Source: Coniferiporia sulphurascens
Taxonomy: Eukaryota; Basidiomycota; Agaricomycetes; Hymenochaetales; Hymenochaetaceae
NCBI GenBank assembly: GCA_002794785.1
Contig: NBBA01000026.1
Location: 1-64,000, forward strand
Direction of reading: 5' to 3'
Length of the DNA stretch: 64,000 nucleotides
Positions 46,026 through 55,370 of the stretch are shown here, one piece after another (the first letter of the stretch is position 1; each line of letters begins with the position of its first letter). A program made the position numbers and the translations under genes. The notes beneath the pieces were generated by a model that worked only from the letters and a program-made list of their open reading frames with translations, made no database searches and was not told the DNA's origin.

Positions 46026-47484
46026 GTGAGGGAGGGTCTTGCCCCATCCCCTGTCATTGGCATCTCGAACAATGAGTTCACTCAGACCTTCGAGCACGTT
46101 AGCCACCCCCCCTCCATAGGATCCAATGTTTCGGAAGAAGTCCAAGGACGCGAAATGGAGGACATCCTCAAGAACCTGCACACTCCCTCACTGCCACTCA
46201 CCCACAAGCACTCGTCTGAAGGCCTGTCCCCACACACCCCCTGACCCTGCCCTCGAGCCCAGTTTGAGCCACACATGTCGAGCTTCATGTACTCCATCTC
46301 CCAGGCACTGGAAGACTTCGACTGGAAGACCCACCGCACCAGTGCTGCAGAGACCGATCGGGCAGCCAGCCAGTTCATTGGCGACCTCCTCTGGAACATC
46401 CAACAGACCATCGCCGGCGTTTTTAGGGATGAGAAGGACCCCCAACACATCATCTCTCACAACTTGGAGATGGCCTACAACATCGCAAGGGGGGGAGCAG
46501 AAGCCTCCCTGCCAGCACCCTTCACCCCAGCTCACCCCCAACAAAGGACCCCAACCACTGCCCCCCAACCCTCTGCCCTGACCAGGACCCCTGGAACCGC
46601 TAACCTGTCACCCGATGTGGCTGCGCTGACAAACATTGTTAAACAGCTCTCCACAGAGGTTGCCTCCATTTCTTGACAAGTCTCAACACTTGTCAACCAG
46701 CCTGTGCCCCGTGCCCCACAGGCCCAGAAGGCCCAGGCTCCCACCACCACTGCCCAGACTGCTACCACCATGGCACCAACCTCCTATGCCCAGGTGGCAG
46801 CCACCCTGGCCCCACCTACTGCCTCCAACCCCAACCCAGTGGCTCCAGTTCCAGGCACAGTCTTTACAATAGTGACCCACAAGAAGAAGAAAAAGCAACA
46901 CCAGGTCCTGCCCCCGCCCCCAATGTACGCCAAGGACCCGACCCTGGTCCTCCTGCCAACCATCATGATTAAATCCGAAGTCCAGCTCCCGGCCATGTGC
47001 CTCACTGCCACAGCACATGAGTTTTTCTCCTCCCTTCCCACTGCTGACCAGGTCACGGTCTTGGCTTCCTCCTTCAATGTAAAGGGGAACCTCGTGACCT
47101 TGTTCGCCAAGCGCCCCTCCTCAGCCACCCCAGCCACAGATATGATCATTGATCAGCACTCCGTGGCCTTTGCAGCCCACATGCATGAGAAGAGTCTGTC
47201 CATGGAGGTCGACAAGATCCCCAGGATGTTCTCGTTCAACCCTGTCCATGTCCGCCCCCGGTCTGCACTCCACATCTCCATGGTGCTGTGCAAGGACTAC
47301 CTCTTCGGCCAGAACGGCCACACCATCACCCAGAAGGCCCTCATGGCCGAAGTCCAGCACAACCCAGCCCTCCACCTCCTTGACTTCATTGTCAACCCTC
47401 ACTTCGCCACCACTGACGATCACCTGCCGACCCTTGATAGGTGCCCTGTGGCATTCTCCTTCTCTGACCCCAATGGATCCATCC
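46026..47484 (+). pseudogene. B8 ORF1 (gag), upstream part
   Basis: The fragment starts in the N-terminal region (APSPVIGISNNEFTQTFEHV), so about the first 60 codons are lost. It then shows SSFMYSISQALEDFDWKTH and GDLLWNIQQTIAGVF. TGA at 46674-46676 stands where B2 has CGA. The rest is open from the Ala/Thr/Pro linker through KKKKKQHQVLPPPPMYAKDP, FNVKGNLVTLFAKRPSSATP and SMVLCKDYLFGQNGH to CPVAFSFSDPNGSI, where B11 interrupts it. A short frame change near 46245 separates the first piece. Zinc knuckles lie beyond the insert at 51277. Confidence 0.83.
47472..47484 (+). repeat. Target-site duplication of B11, left copy
   Basis: AATGGATCCATCC pairs with GACGGATCCATCC at 51277-51289. The last 10 nt are identical and the two differences are transitions. 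gag stays in frame across the duplication. Confidence 0.78.
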
Positions 47485-47668
47485 ATCCACCCCATACCCA
47501 GGATCCGGACCCGGCTCTCTTGGAGCTTTCAGGTGCACTTCCCCCCTTTTCCTCTGTTTAATGCCTGCCCTTCAGACTCCTCCTTGCATGTCCTAGCTGG
47601 CGCTCTTGCCCTCCCTTTCCAATTCTAAGCTACCCCCTTTGCCTGATGTCGCCCGTTTGGCTTGGCCA

Positions 47669-47682
47669 TAGTGATATGTACT
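47669..47682 (+). repeat. Target-site duplication of B9, left copy
   Basis: TAGTGATATGTACT is identical to 51072-51085. The sequence is a normal part of the B 3' UTR. Confidence 0.9.
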
Positions 47683-48013
47683 TTTTTTTTTTTTTAATTT
47701 AAAAAAAATATTATTCCTGCAGTATTACATAATTACAAGCTGCCCCCCCGAAGGGGGGGCCCTAACTACGTAACAATGGAGGCGCCCATCATGGCGCATC
47801 ACACCAAACTGGGTGGGGCTCTGCTCCCCGAAGGGTGCCGACATGTGAAGAGCCCCTATTTAGTAGAGAAACTGAGAGAGGGAGGGATACATATCGCTAT
47901 GAACAAACCGAGTGGTTGAGGGCAGGTTAAAGTAGGAAGCTTAGAAGTGGTAAGGGAGGGCAAGAGCGCCAGCCGGGACGTATCGTGTGGGATTCCGAAA
48001 GGCAGGCTTTACT

Positions 48014-49905
48014 TTACTCAGGCAGGAAGGGAGGGAGCGTACCTGAAAGCTCCAAAAGGGCTGGGTCCAAGTCCAGGGTTCGTGGTCCGAGCATATGACG
48101 CATGTAGTCCCGTAGGAGGTCCAAGTCCATATCCTCATCAGTGGGGTGTCCGTCCAGGTCCATTGCGGCAAAAGACAGTCGGATGGCGCCTGCGGCGTGG
48201 TCAGAAAGGCGGTTAAGGTGCCCTGTTAGCTTAAGCCAGTGGCGCAAAACCAGGAGGCAGTTTTTGTTAGCCCACTCTGAGTGGTGGACTGGGAGAGGGT
48301 CCCAAGGTGGCCAAACACGTCATATCCACGGGTGGAAGGTGCTGCAGCCGCCTAGGATGTGGGCGGTCGACTGCGCTGGCCAGGGGGGGTGGTTGTGCCA
48401 TCTGCAGTGCGAGATCAGGCCATGCCTGCAGCAGTAGGCCGAGTCGAAACTCAGCCAGTAACTCCTGTAGGGACTGGCGCAGCAGAGGACCTGTGCGACT
48501 GCGGATAGGTCGCTGTGTGGGTGGTCGACCGAATGCATGAGGAGCTTTCGAGGTCGGCATGATGGTAGGCCATGGACTGCCAGGTATTTATCAGTGGTTG
48601 AGGTGAGGGGGTGGGCTAGTGAGAGCATCCATCATTCCATGAGGGTGCAGATGGCAGCTTCTTTTAGGGCGGAGGTGGAAGGTTTGAGGTCGGATGGGGG
48701 GAGCTCAGTTGCCAGCTTTGCCTCCATGTCAGCCCATTCATTTCCGGGATGTCCAAGTGTCCGGGGCACCATATGAAATGGATGGTGAGCTGGGGGTACG
48801 AATCCAGCAGAGTCTCCACACCTGCTTTCCAAATGTGGAGGAGGTGGGTGCCGGGGGCGGCGGCCCATGTTCAGAAAAGGTGTAGAGCAGTCAGCGAATC
48901 GGATAGAAAGAAGATATCCGATGCGACACGTAGTTGCGCTGGGAGATGGCATGCTACCCAGCCCGGGGCTGTGGCGAGGGAGAATTCCTCGGCATCCATG
49001 GCTGTGGCGCAGGTAGTGGACTCTAGTCGGCAAGACCAGAGGCGGGTATTGCCGAGCATAGCGCAGATGGCTGAGCCCGACTTATTGTCAATGCAGGAGC
49101 CGTTGGTGAAGACCTGGACATGGGGGGTGGAGCCTAGTTGGTGTGCCGCCGTTATGAATGATTTCTGGGTGTCAGTGCTAACCGGGGTGACGGGGGTGGT
49201 GAACCAGACTCGGCCCCCATGAAAGCCAGTGGGTCCGTCCATGGGGGATGTGTGTATGCAGGGACCTGTTGAACCCGGGGGCTCGGACCTGCAGAGAAAG
49301 GGAGAAGGGTCTGTTAGCTACGTTTTTAAATAATTTACGGCCAATAGAGTGAGGGGTGTGCCAGAGGCGAAGGGAATGGGTAGTCTTTATATATTTGAAG
49401 TAGAAAGAGAGAGGGGGAATGGAGCATAGAAAATTAGTGGAATGGGGGGAGGCACCTTTGAAGACACCCAAGATCCATCGGCAGGCCGTGTTTTGCACAG
49501 CCTGGAGGCGGTTTACCAGGGTTTTTTGGCAGCAGGCATGGTACCATACCGGTGCTCCCCATGACAGGATGGAGCGAACGCAGGAGGTGTATAGGTGGTG
49601 GAGTAGTAGGGCCGATATGCCACGTTGGGTGTTGCCCAGGATGTGGAGTGTGGCGAGGGTGGAGAGCCCCTTGGAGTGCATCTGCTCAACATGGGGCTTA
49701 AAGGAGAGGCCAGGGTCCCACCATATCCCTAGCCATCTAAGTGGGATTGAGGGGCGGATAAGGGTATTGGGGTCAACCTGTACCCCAGCAGTGTCCCAGC
49801 CGTTATAGCCGATGTGTCGCCAAGGGGGGTGAAAGTGGAGACACTCTGTCTTGGTGGCTTTGATGTTGAGACCAATGGTGCCGAAAAGGGTGTCGAGTTG
49901 GGTAC
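48014..49905 (-). pseudogene. B9 downstream segment: RT thumb, linker, RNase H, C-terminus
   Basis: The segment runs from LDTLFGTIGLNIKATKTECLHF through LGIWWDPGLSFKPHVEQMHSKG and the linker to RNase H and the C-terminal end PPFLPE (stop near 48014). RNase H reads FTNGS, so the first catalytic Asp is Asn. Frame changes near 49230 and in the GNEWAD region, and a TGA in the C-terminal part, break it. It is nearly identical to the corresponding part of B6 (for example LATLHILGNTQRGISALLLHHLYTS), so B6 or a sister copy may be the source. Confidence 0.8.
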
Positions 49906-51071
49906 AGGGTCCGAGCATATGATGCATGTAGTCCCGAAGGAGGTCCAAGTCCATGTCCTCGTCAGTAGGGTGGCCGTTGAGTTCCATCACAGCGAAAGCC
50001 AGGCAGATGGTGCTTGCGGTTCTGTTGGAGAGGTGGTTCAAATGCCCCATTAGCCTAAGCCAGTGGCGCAGAACCGGAATAAGGTTCTCCTCAGCCCATT
50101 CTGAGTGGTGGGCTGGGAGGGGGATTTTGGCTGGCCAAATGCACCAAATCCAGGGTCAGAATGTAGTGCACCCGCCCAAAATGTGGGCAGTCATCTGCGC
50201 TGGCCATGGTGGGTGGTTATGCCACCTGCAGTGGGAGATCAAGCCATGCCTGCGCCGGTAGGCTGAGTCGAGGCTCAGCCAGTAGCCCCCATAGGGACCA
50301 GCATGGCAGAGGACTTGCATGACTGCAGAGAGGTGATGGCGAGGGTGGTCCGCAGAGTGGATGAGGAGTTTCTGTGGGCGGCGAGAGGGGATGCTATGCA
50401 CTGCCAAGTATTTGTCAGTGGTGGAGGCGAGAGGGTGGGCCAATGATAGTGTCCACCATTCAACCAGGGTCTTGGTGGCCACTTCCTTTAGGGCGGAGAT
50501 GGAGGGCACAAGTTGTGAGGGGGGGAGCTCCGTGGCGAGTTTCACTTCGTCATCCACCCATTCATTTCCAGGGACATCCGAGTGGCCCGGACACCACACG
50601 AAATGGATGGTGAGGCCTGGATGCGAGTCCAGAAGCGTCTCAACCCCTGCCTTCCAAAGGTGAAGGAGGTGGGCGCCTGGTATGGCGGCCCAGCTGCGGA
50701 AAAGGTTTAGTGCCATCAGCAAATCGGACAGGAAGAACACGTCCGATGCGACAGGCAGGTGGGTGAGGCAGCGGTGGGCGGCCCAGCCGGGGGTGGTGGC
50801 GAGAGAGAAGATTTCCGCATCGGTGGCCATGGCACAGGTGGGGGAGGCCAGTCGGCATGACCATAATTTGGTGAGGCCACGCATGGCGCAGATGGCAGAT
50901 CCCAAGGTGGTTCCAATGCGGGAGCCATCAGTGAAGACCTGGAGGTGGGGAGTGGTGCTGAGGGCTAGGGCGGCCTGTATGAACTCATTGCATGTGTCGC
51001 CTGTGACCAGGAGGGAGGGGAGGGTGAAGGTGACCTGTCCGCCTGTAAAGGCCAGAGGATCCGTCCAGGGG
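49906..51071 (-). pseudogene. B9 upstream segment: RNase H and C-terminal part of another B copy
   Basis: The segment covers WTDPLAFTGGQVTFTL, RNase H (FTDGSRIG, SDLLMAL, GNEWVDDEVKLA) and the C-terminal region with CRWHNHPPWPAQMTAHILGGC, ending at MLGPCTQ. Its sequence differs from the downstream segment (for example RCLTHLPVASDVFFLS), so two different B subtypes were joined. A stop follows HILGGCTTF near 50156. It has no catalytic RT. Confidence 0.78.
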
Positions 51072-51085
51072 TAGTGATATGTACT
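51072..51085 (+). repeat. Target-site duplication of B9, right copy
   Basis: TAGTGATATGTACT is identical to 47669-47682. The B11 3' UTR resumes here. Confidence 0.9.
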
Positions 51086-51276
51086 CCTCCCTCTTTCTGT
51101 CCGCTTACTAATAGGGGCCCTTCACACTGTGGCACCCTTTGGGGAGCAGGGCCCCGCCCAGTTTCATGCATTGTACAATGACAGGTGCCTCCGCTGTTAT
51201 GTAGTTAGGGCCCCCCCTTCGGGGGGGCAGCTTGTAATTATGTAATACTGCAGGAATAATAATAATAATAATAAAA

Positions 51277-51660
51277 GACGGATCCATCCGAGTGCAGCTC
51301 CTCAAGTGCCCGTGAGTGTGGATGTTTGGTGCCTCCCTCTCCCTCTCGGTCCCCCCCTTCCACCCCAGCCTCACCCAATGTGAGCGCTGCCAGGGCCTAG
51401 GACACGGAACGAAAGGATGCCGAGCCCAGCCATGTTGCACCAACTGTGGAGGAGGACACCTCTCCCACAATCACTGTAAGTTGTGCACATCCTGCGCCAC
51501 TGAAGCCGTAGAGGGCGACCACTGCCCTCACCCTCGCTACTGCACCAACTGCAAGGGCAACCACCCCACTACCTACCCTCAGTGCCCCAAGAAATGGTGT
51601 TACCGCCAGATCAAGACTGCCCTTGAAGGACCCAAAGACGAAATGATGGAGGACTCATGA
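51277..51660 (+). pseudogene. B8 ORF1 (gag), downstream part with zinc knuckles
   Basis: The frame resumes at DGSIRVQLLKCP after the B11 insertion. TGA at about 51313-51315 follows at once, then an open stretch contains CERCQGLGHGTKGC, CTNCGGGHLSHNHCKLC and NCKGNHPTTYPQC and ends EMMEDS. The stop overlaps the ORF2 ATG at 51657 as ATGA. The second-last knuckle residues resemble B2 more than B6, so B8 belongs to the MNRDI subtype. Confidence 0.85.
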
Positions 51661-54253
51661 ATAGAGACATCTCTATTCTTCAGTGGAATGCTGCCCACTC
51701 TCTAGCCATGGTCCATTCCCTCATCCCAATCCTTACCACTGACCCATCCCCACCCACCATTATTTTAATCCAGGAACCACCCTGGTATCAAATCGGCCTC
51801 CAGCCATCCCTCACTGACCCCACCAGCATGCCGGTCCTCAATGTCCCATCCCTCCCAGGGTACACAGCCATCCTTCCCCTGGCCACCCAGCTGAGGGTCG
51901 TCACATATGTATCCAGTGCCATCCCCTCGACCGCTTGGTCAGTCTTAGGTGCCACCTCCTCCGGCACCAACATCCTCACCATCAAAATCCACTCCCACCT
52001 GATGATCTGCCTGTGCAACTATTATGGCATGCATGCTCCGGACCACACCACCACCACCCCCCTCTACCCCAGTGAGTCGTTTCTTTTCACAATCCCACTG
52101 GCAATAGCCTCCACTCTACTGGTGGCAGGCAACTTCAACTGTTGTCACCACTCATGGTCCGAACTCCTTGCCGCATGGCAGGAGGACCTGAGGGCACAAT
52201 CCCTCGATGACTTCTTCCGGGAGCATGGCCTTGCGCCAGCTCACCTTCTGGATTCTGACTCATGGCCCATCGACAATTGTTGATGGTGCCCAATTGACAT
52301 GATCTGGTCCCCCCCCATGATCAACCCCGACACGATTATAGATTCAGGCACCTCAACCACCTCCCCTTTGTCGGACCACACCATGCTGCGCTGGTCCCTA
52401 CCCTTTCGGTCCCCAGTCCCAGTCATTAAAACACGCTGGTTACTCCTGGCCGACAGGGAAGAATGGACCGAGATCGCCTTCCCACCCCACTACCCTAGTC
52501 CGACCCTCCATCCCACTCCGATGGCTCGGGATATGGTGGGATCCCGCCCTCACCTTTAAGGCCCATGTCGAGCGAATGCATTCCAAAGGCCTCTCCACCC
52601 TTGCCACCCTCCGCATTCTTGGCAACACCGAAAGCGGCATATCGGCCCTTCTCCTATGTCGCCTATATATCGCCTGCATCCGCTCGGTCCTCACATGGAG
52701 CGCACCAGTATGGTATCACAGCCGACACCAAAAAACTCTAGTAAGCCGCCTGCAGGCTGTGCAAAACACGGCATGCAGATGGATTCTTGGTGTCTACAAA
52801 GGCGCCTCGCCATTCTCCACAAATTTTCTTTGTTCCCTTCCCCCCCTTTCTTACTATTTCAAATATGCTAAGACCCTCCATTCTCTGCACCTATGGCACA
52901 CCCCACATTCTGTCGGTAGAAAACGTTTTTATAAAACCGTAACTAATCGCCCCTTTTCCACTTCTCTGCAGGTCCAGGTCCCTCAGGTTCAACCGGTCCC
53001 TGCATACACTCATCCCCCATGGACGGATCCCCTGGCATTTATGAATGGTCGAGTTTTGTTCGCCTCTCCTATCACTCCAGTCAGCAAAGACACCCACAAG
53101 GAATTCATGGAAGCTGCACGCTCCCTGAGCACGCTCCCCCACCTCCAGGTCTTCACTGATGGCTCGCGCATGGGCACGAAGTCTGGCTCAGCAGTCTGTG
53201 CCATGATGGGCCTCACCCACCTCAAATTGCACCGACTAGCCTCCCCCACCTGTGCCACTGCCACGGATGCAGAGATTTTCTCCCTCACCTCCGCTCCAAC
53301 ATGGGCCGCACACCACCTCCGGGAGCTACTGCCCATCGCATCAGACATCTTCTTTCTGTCTGATTCGCTGACGGCCCTCCACCTTGTCTGCACATGGGTG
53401 CCAGTCCCAGGTGCCCACCTCCTTCCTCAATGGAAGGCTGGGGTCCAGACCCTCTTGGACTCATATCCGGATCTTTCTGTTCACTTCGTCTGGTGCCCGG
53501 GTCACTTGGACATCCCCGGGAATGAATGGGCCGATAGCGAGGCCAAGTTTGCCACAAACCTACCCCCGTCTTCCCTCGCACCCTCCACCTCTGCATTGAA
53601 AGAGGCCACTGCTACCACACTAATGGAACACTGGTCACTCTCACTTGCCTGCCCTCTGGCCTCGACAGCCGACAAGTATCTCGCTGTCAATGGGGCCCCC
53701 TCCTGCCAACCCTGGAAGCTGTTAATGCACTTGGTTGACCACCCACGAAAAGAGCTTGCGGCGGTTGCCCAGATCCTCTGCCATGCCGGTCCCTATGGGG
53801 GTTACTGGCTGAGCTTTGACTCAGTCTACCAACGCAGACATGGTCTGATCTCACACTGCCGATGGCACAACCATCCCCCCTGGCCTGCTCAATCCACTGC
53901 CCATGTTCTGGGTGGCTGCCGTACTTTCTGGCCATGGATCCGTAAGGTTTGGCCACCACGTGACCCTCTCCCGACCCACCACACTGAATGGGACGACGAA
54001 AACTGCCTCCAGGCTCTGCGTCGCTGGCTAAAGCTGACAGGACACATGAACCGCCTCTCTGACTGCACCTCTGCCACCATCCGCTTGGCCTTTGCCATGA
54101 TGGAACTGGAGGGACACCCGACTGACAAACGATATGGACTTGGACCTCCTCCAGGACTACATGAGTTGTATGCTTGGACCCCGCTCCCAGGACCCGGACC
54201 CGGCTCTCTTGGAGCTCTCAGGTACGCTTCCGCCCTTTCCCTCTACTCTGTGA
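51657..54253 (+). pseudogene. B8 ORF2 with internal deletion of the reverse transcriptase
   Basis: The start is ATG 51657 (MNRDISILQWNAAHSLAMV). The endonuclease is present with IQEPPWYQIG, VAGNFNCCHHSW (GDFN changed to GNFN), CPIDMIWSP and SDHTM. A TGA lies near 52280. At about 52485 the sequence jumps to the RT thumb (RPSIPLRWLGIWWD region), removing the catalytic RT. From 52576 the frame is open through the linker, RNase H (FTDGSRMGTKSGSAV, SDSLTALHLV, GNEWADSEAKFA) and the C-terminal cluster. An extra base near 54127 shifts it; the expected stop is at 54251-54253. Such a copy would need another element's RT to move. Confidence 0.85.
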
Positions 54254-54583
54254 CCGCCTTTCGGACTCTCCCACATATGTCCCGGCCAGCGCTCTCACCC
54301 TCCCTTTCCTATTCTAAGCTACCCCCTTTACCTGCCCTCATCCACTTGGTTTAGTCATAGCGATATGTATTCCTCTCTCCTTCTCATTCTCTTCTCATCA
54401 ATAGGGGCCCTTCCCACCTTGGCACCCTTCAGGGAGCAGGGCCCCCACCCAGTTTTGCGCATAGTGCGATGACGGGCGCCTCCATTGTTATGTAGTTAGG
54501 GCCCCCCCTTTGGGGGGGCAGCTTGTAATTATGTAATACTGCAGGAATAATAAAATTAAAAATTAAAAAAAAATTAAAAAAAG

Positions 54584-54688
54584 AGATCACCTTTCACCTC
54601 CTGGTGGACAGCACCCTCACCCTTGACAGTAAAGTGCAGGCATGGTGGACCAAAATCCGCCTCCACCCCCACAACCAGCTGCCCCTCT
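54584..54688 (+). other. Short unclear segment, perhaps a divergent LINE fragment
   Basis: These 105 nt lie between the B8 tail and the B12 tail (T-rich, minus strand). The plus strand can be read as DSTLTLDSKVQAWW, which loosely resembles DDTLTLDIKAQAVV in the endonuclease-RT linker of B2. That is the only hint of origin. Nothing else recognisable is present. Confidence 0.35.
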
Positions 54689-55312
54689 TTATTTTATTTT
54701 ATTTTATTTTATTTTATTTTATTATTCCTGCAGTATTACATAATTACAAGCTGCCCCCCTGAAGGGGGGGCCCTAACTACATAACAATGGAGGCGCCCAT
54801 CATTGCGCATTGCACAAAACTGGGTGGGGGCTCTGCTCCCCAAGGGGTGCTGAAGTGTGAAGAGCCCCTATTTAGTAAAAGTAACACAAGAGGGAGGGAT
54901 ACATATCGCTACTAACAAACCACATGGGTAAGGGCAGGTAAAAGTAAGAAGCTTAGAAGTGGGAAGGGAGGGCAAGAGTGCCAGCCAAGACATATTCAAA
55001 GGAATTCGAAAAGCAGTCGCTATTTGGGGGGGAAGGGAGGAAGCATACCTGAGAGCTCCAAAAGGGCTGGGTCTGAGTCCTGGGTTCGGGGTCCGAGCAT
55101 ACAACACATGTAGTCCCATAGGAGGTCCAAGTCCATGTCCTCATCGGTAGGGTGGCCATCTAGATCCATCGTGGCAAAAGAGAGCCTGATGGCGCCTGTG
55201 GCGCAGTCGGATAGGCAGTTCAGGTGCCCTGTCAGCTTGAGCCAATGGTGCAGAACCAGGAGGCGGTTTTCATCAGCCCACTCTGTGTGGTGGACTGGGA
55301 GGGGGTCACAAG
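54689..55312 (-). mobile_element. B12, 3' part (continues at 62567)
   Basis: On the minus strand this is the end of B ORF2 (from about PLPVHHTEWADENRLLVLH to ELSGMLPSSP-type ending near 55040), the 3' UTR, hairpin and a (TTTTA)n tail at 54686-54723. It is split from its upstream part at 62567-62924 by B13, with a perfect 14-nt duplication at the junctions. Confidence 0.85.
55299..55312 (+). repeat. Target-site duplication of B13, left copy
   Basis: GAGGGGGTCACAAG is identical to 62567-62580. Confidence 0.93.
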
Positions 55313-55370
55313 CATCCTTCTTGACCAGTAACCACCACCATCAACTAGTGTGGGCAGCTAAAACTCCCCC

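Larger units (their letters stand above)
47683..51071 (-). mobile_element. B9: chimeric B-family insertion
   Basis: On the minus strand, the upstream segment (51071 to about 49906) is ORF2 from the RT-RNase H linker to MLGPCTQ near the C-terminus. It then joins directly to a second segment (about 49905 to 47683) that starts further upstream in gene order, at LDTLFGTIGLNI, and runs to the 3' UTR and poly(A). A single perfect 14-nt duplication encloses both, so they arrived together. A template jump between two B transcripts fits. Confidence 0.82.
47485..51276 (+). mobile_element. B11: very short 5'-truncated B insertion, itself split by B9
   Basis: Only the last ~25 codons of ORF2 (TQDPDPALLELSGALPPFSSV, stop at 47559) and the 3' UTR are present: 47485-47682, then 51086-51276 with hairpin and (AAT)n tail. 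It interrupts B8 gag. The minus-strand B9 sits in its 3' UTR. Confidence 0.8.
46026..54583 (+). mobile_element. Family B LINE, copy B8, 5'-truncated, RT-deleted, carrying nested B11 and B9
   Basis: gag runs from 46026 to 47484 and resumes in the same frame at 51277 after the insertion of B11. Then come ORF2 (51657) and a 3' end with AATAATAAAATT-type tail to about 54583. ORF2 lacks most of the RT through an internal deletion at about 52485. The insert is bracketed by AATGGATCCATCC (47472-47484) and GACGGATCCATCC (51277-51289). Confidence 0.82.

Noticed and set aside
46011..46081. B7/B8 as a twin-priming 5' inversion of one element.
   Set aside because: In twin priming the inverted part comes from upstream of the direct part. 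Here the inverted part is ORF2 and the direct part starts in gag.
46704..47561. A gag protein ending in an ORF2-like C-terminus.
   Set aside because: The join at 47484 is the insertion point of B11; gag resumes in frame at 51277.
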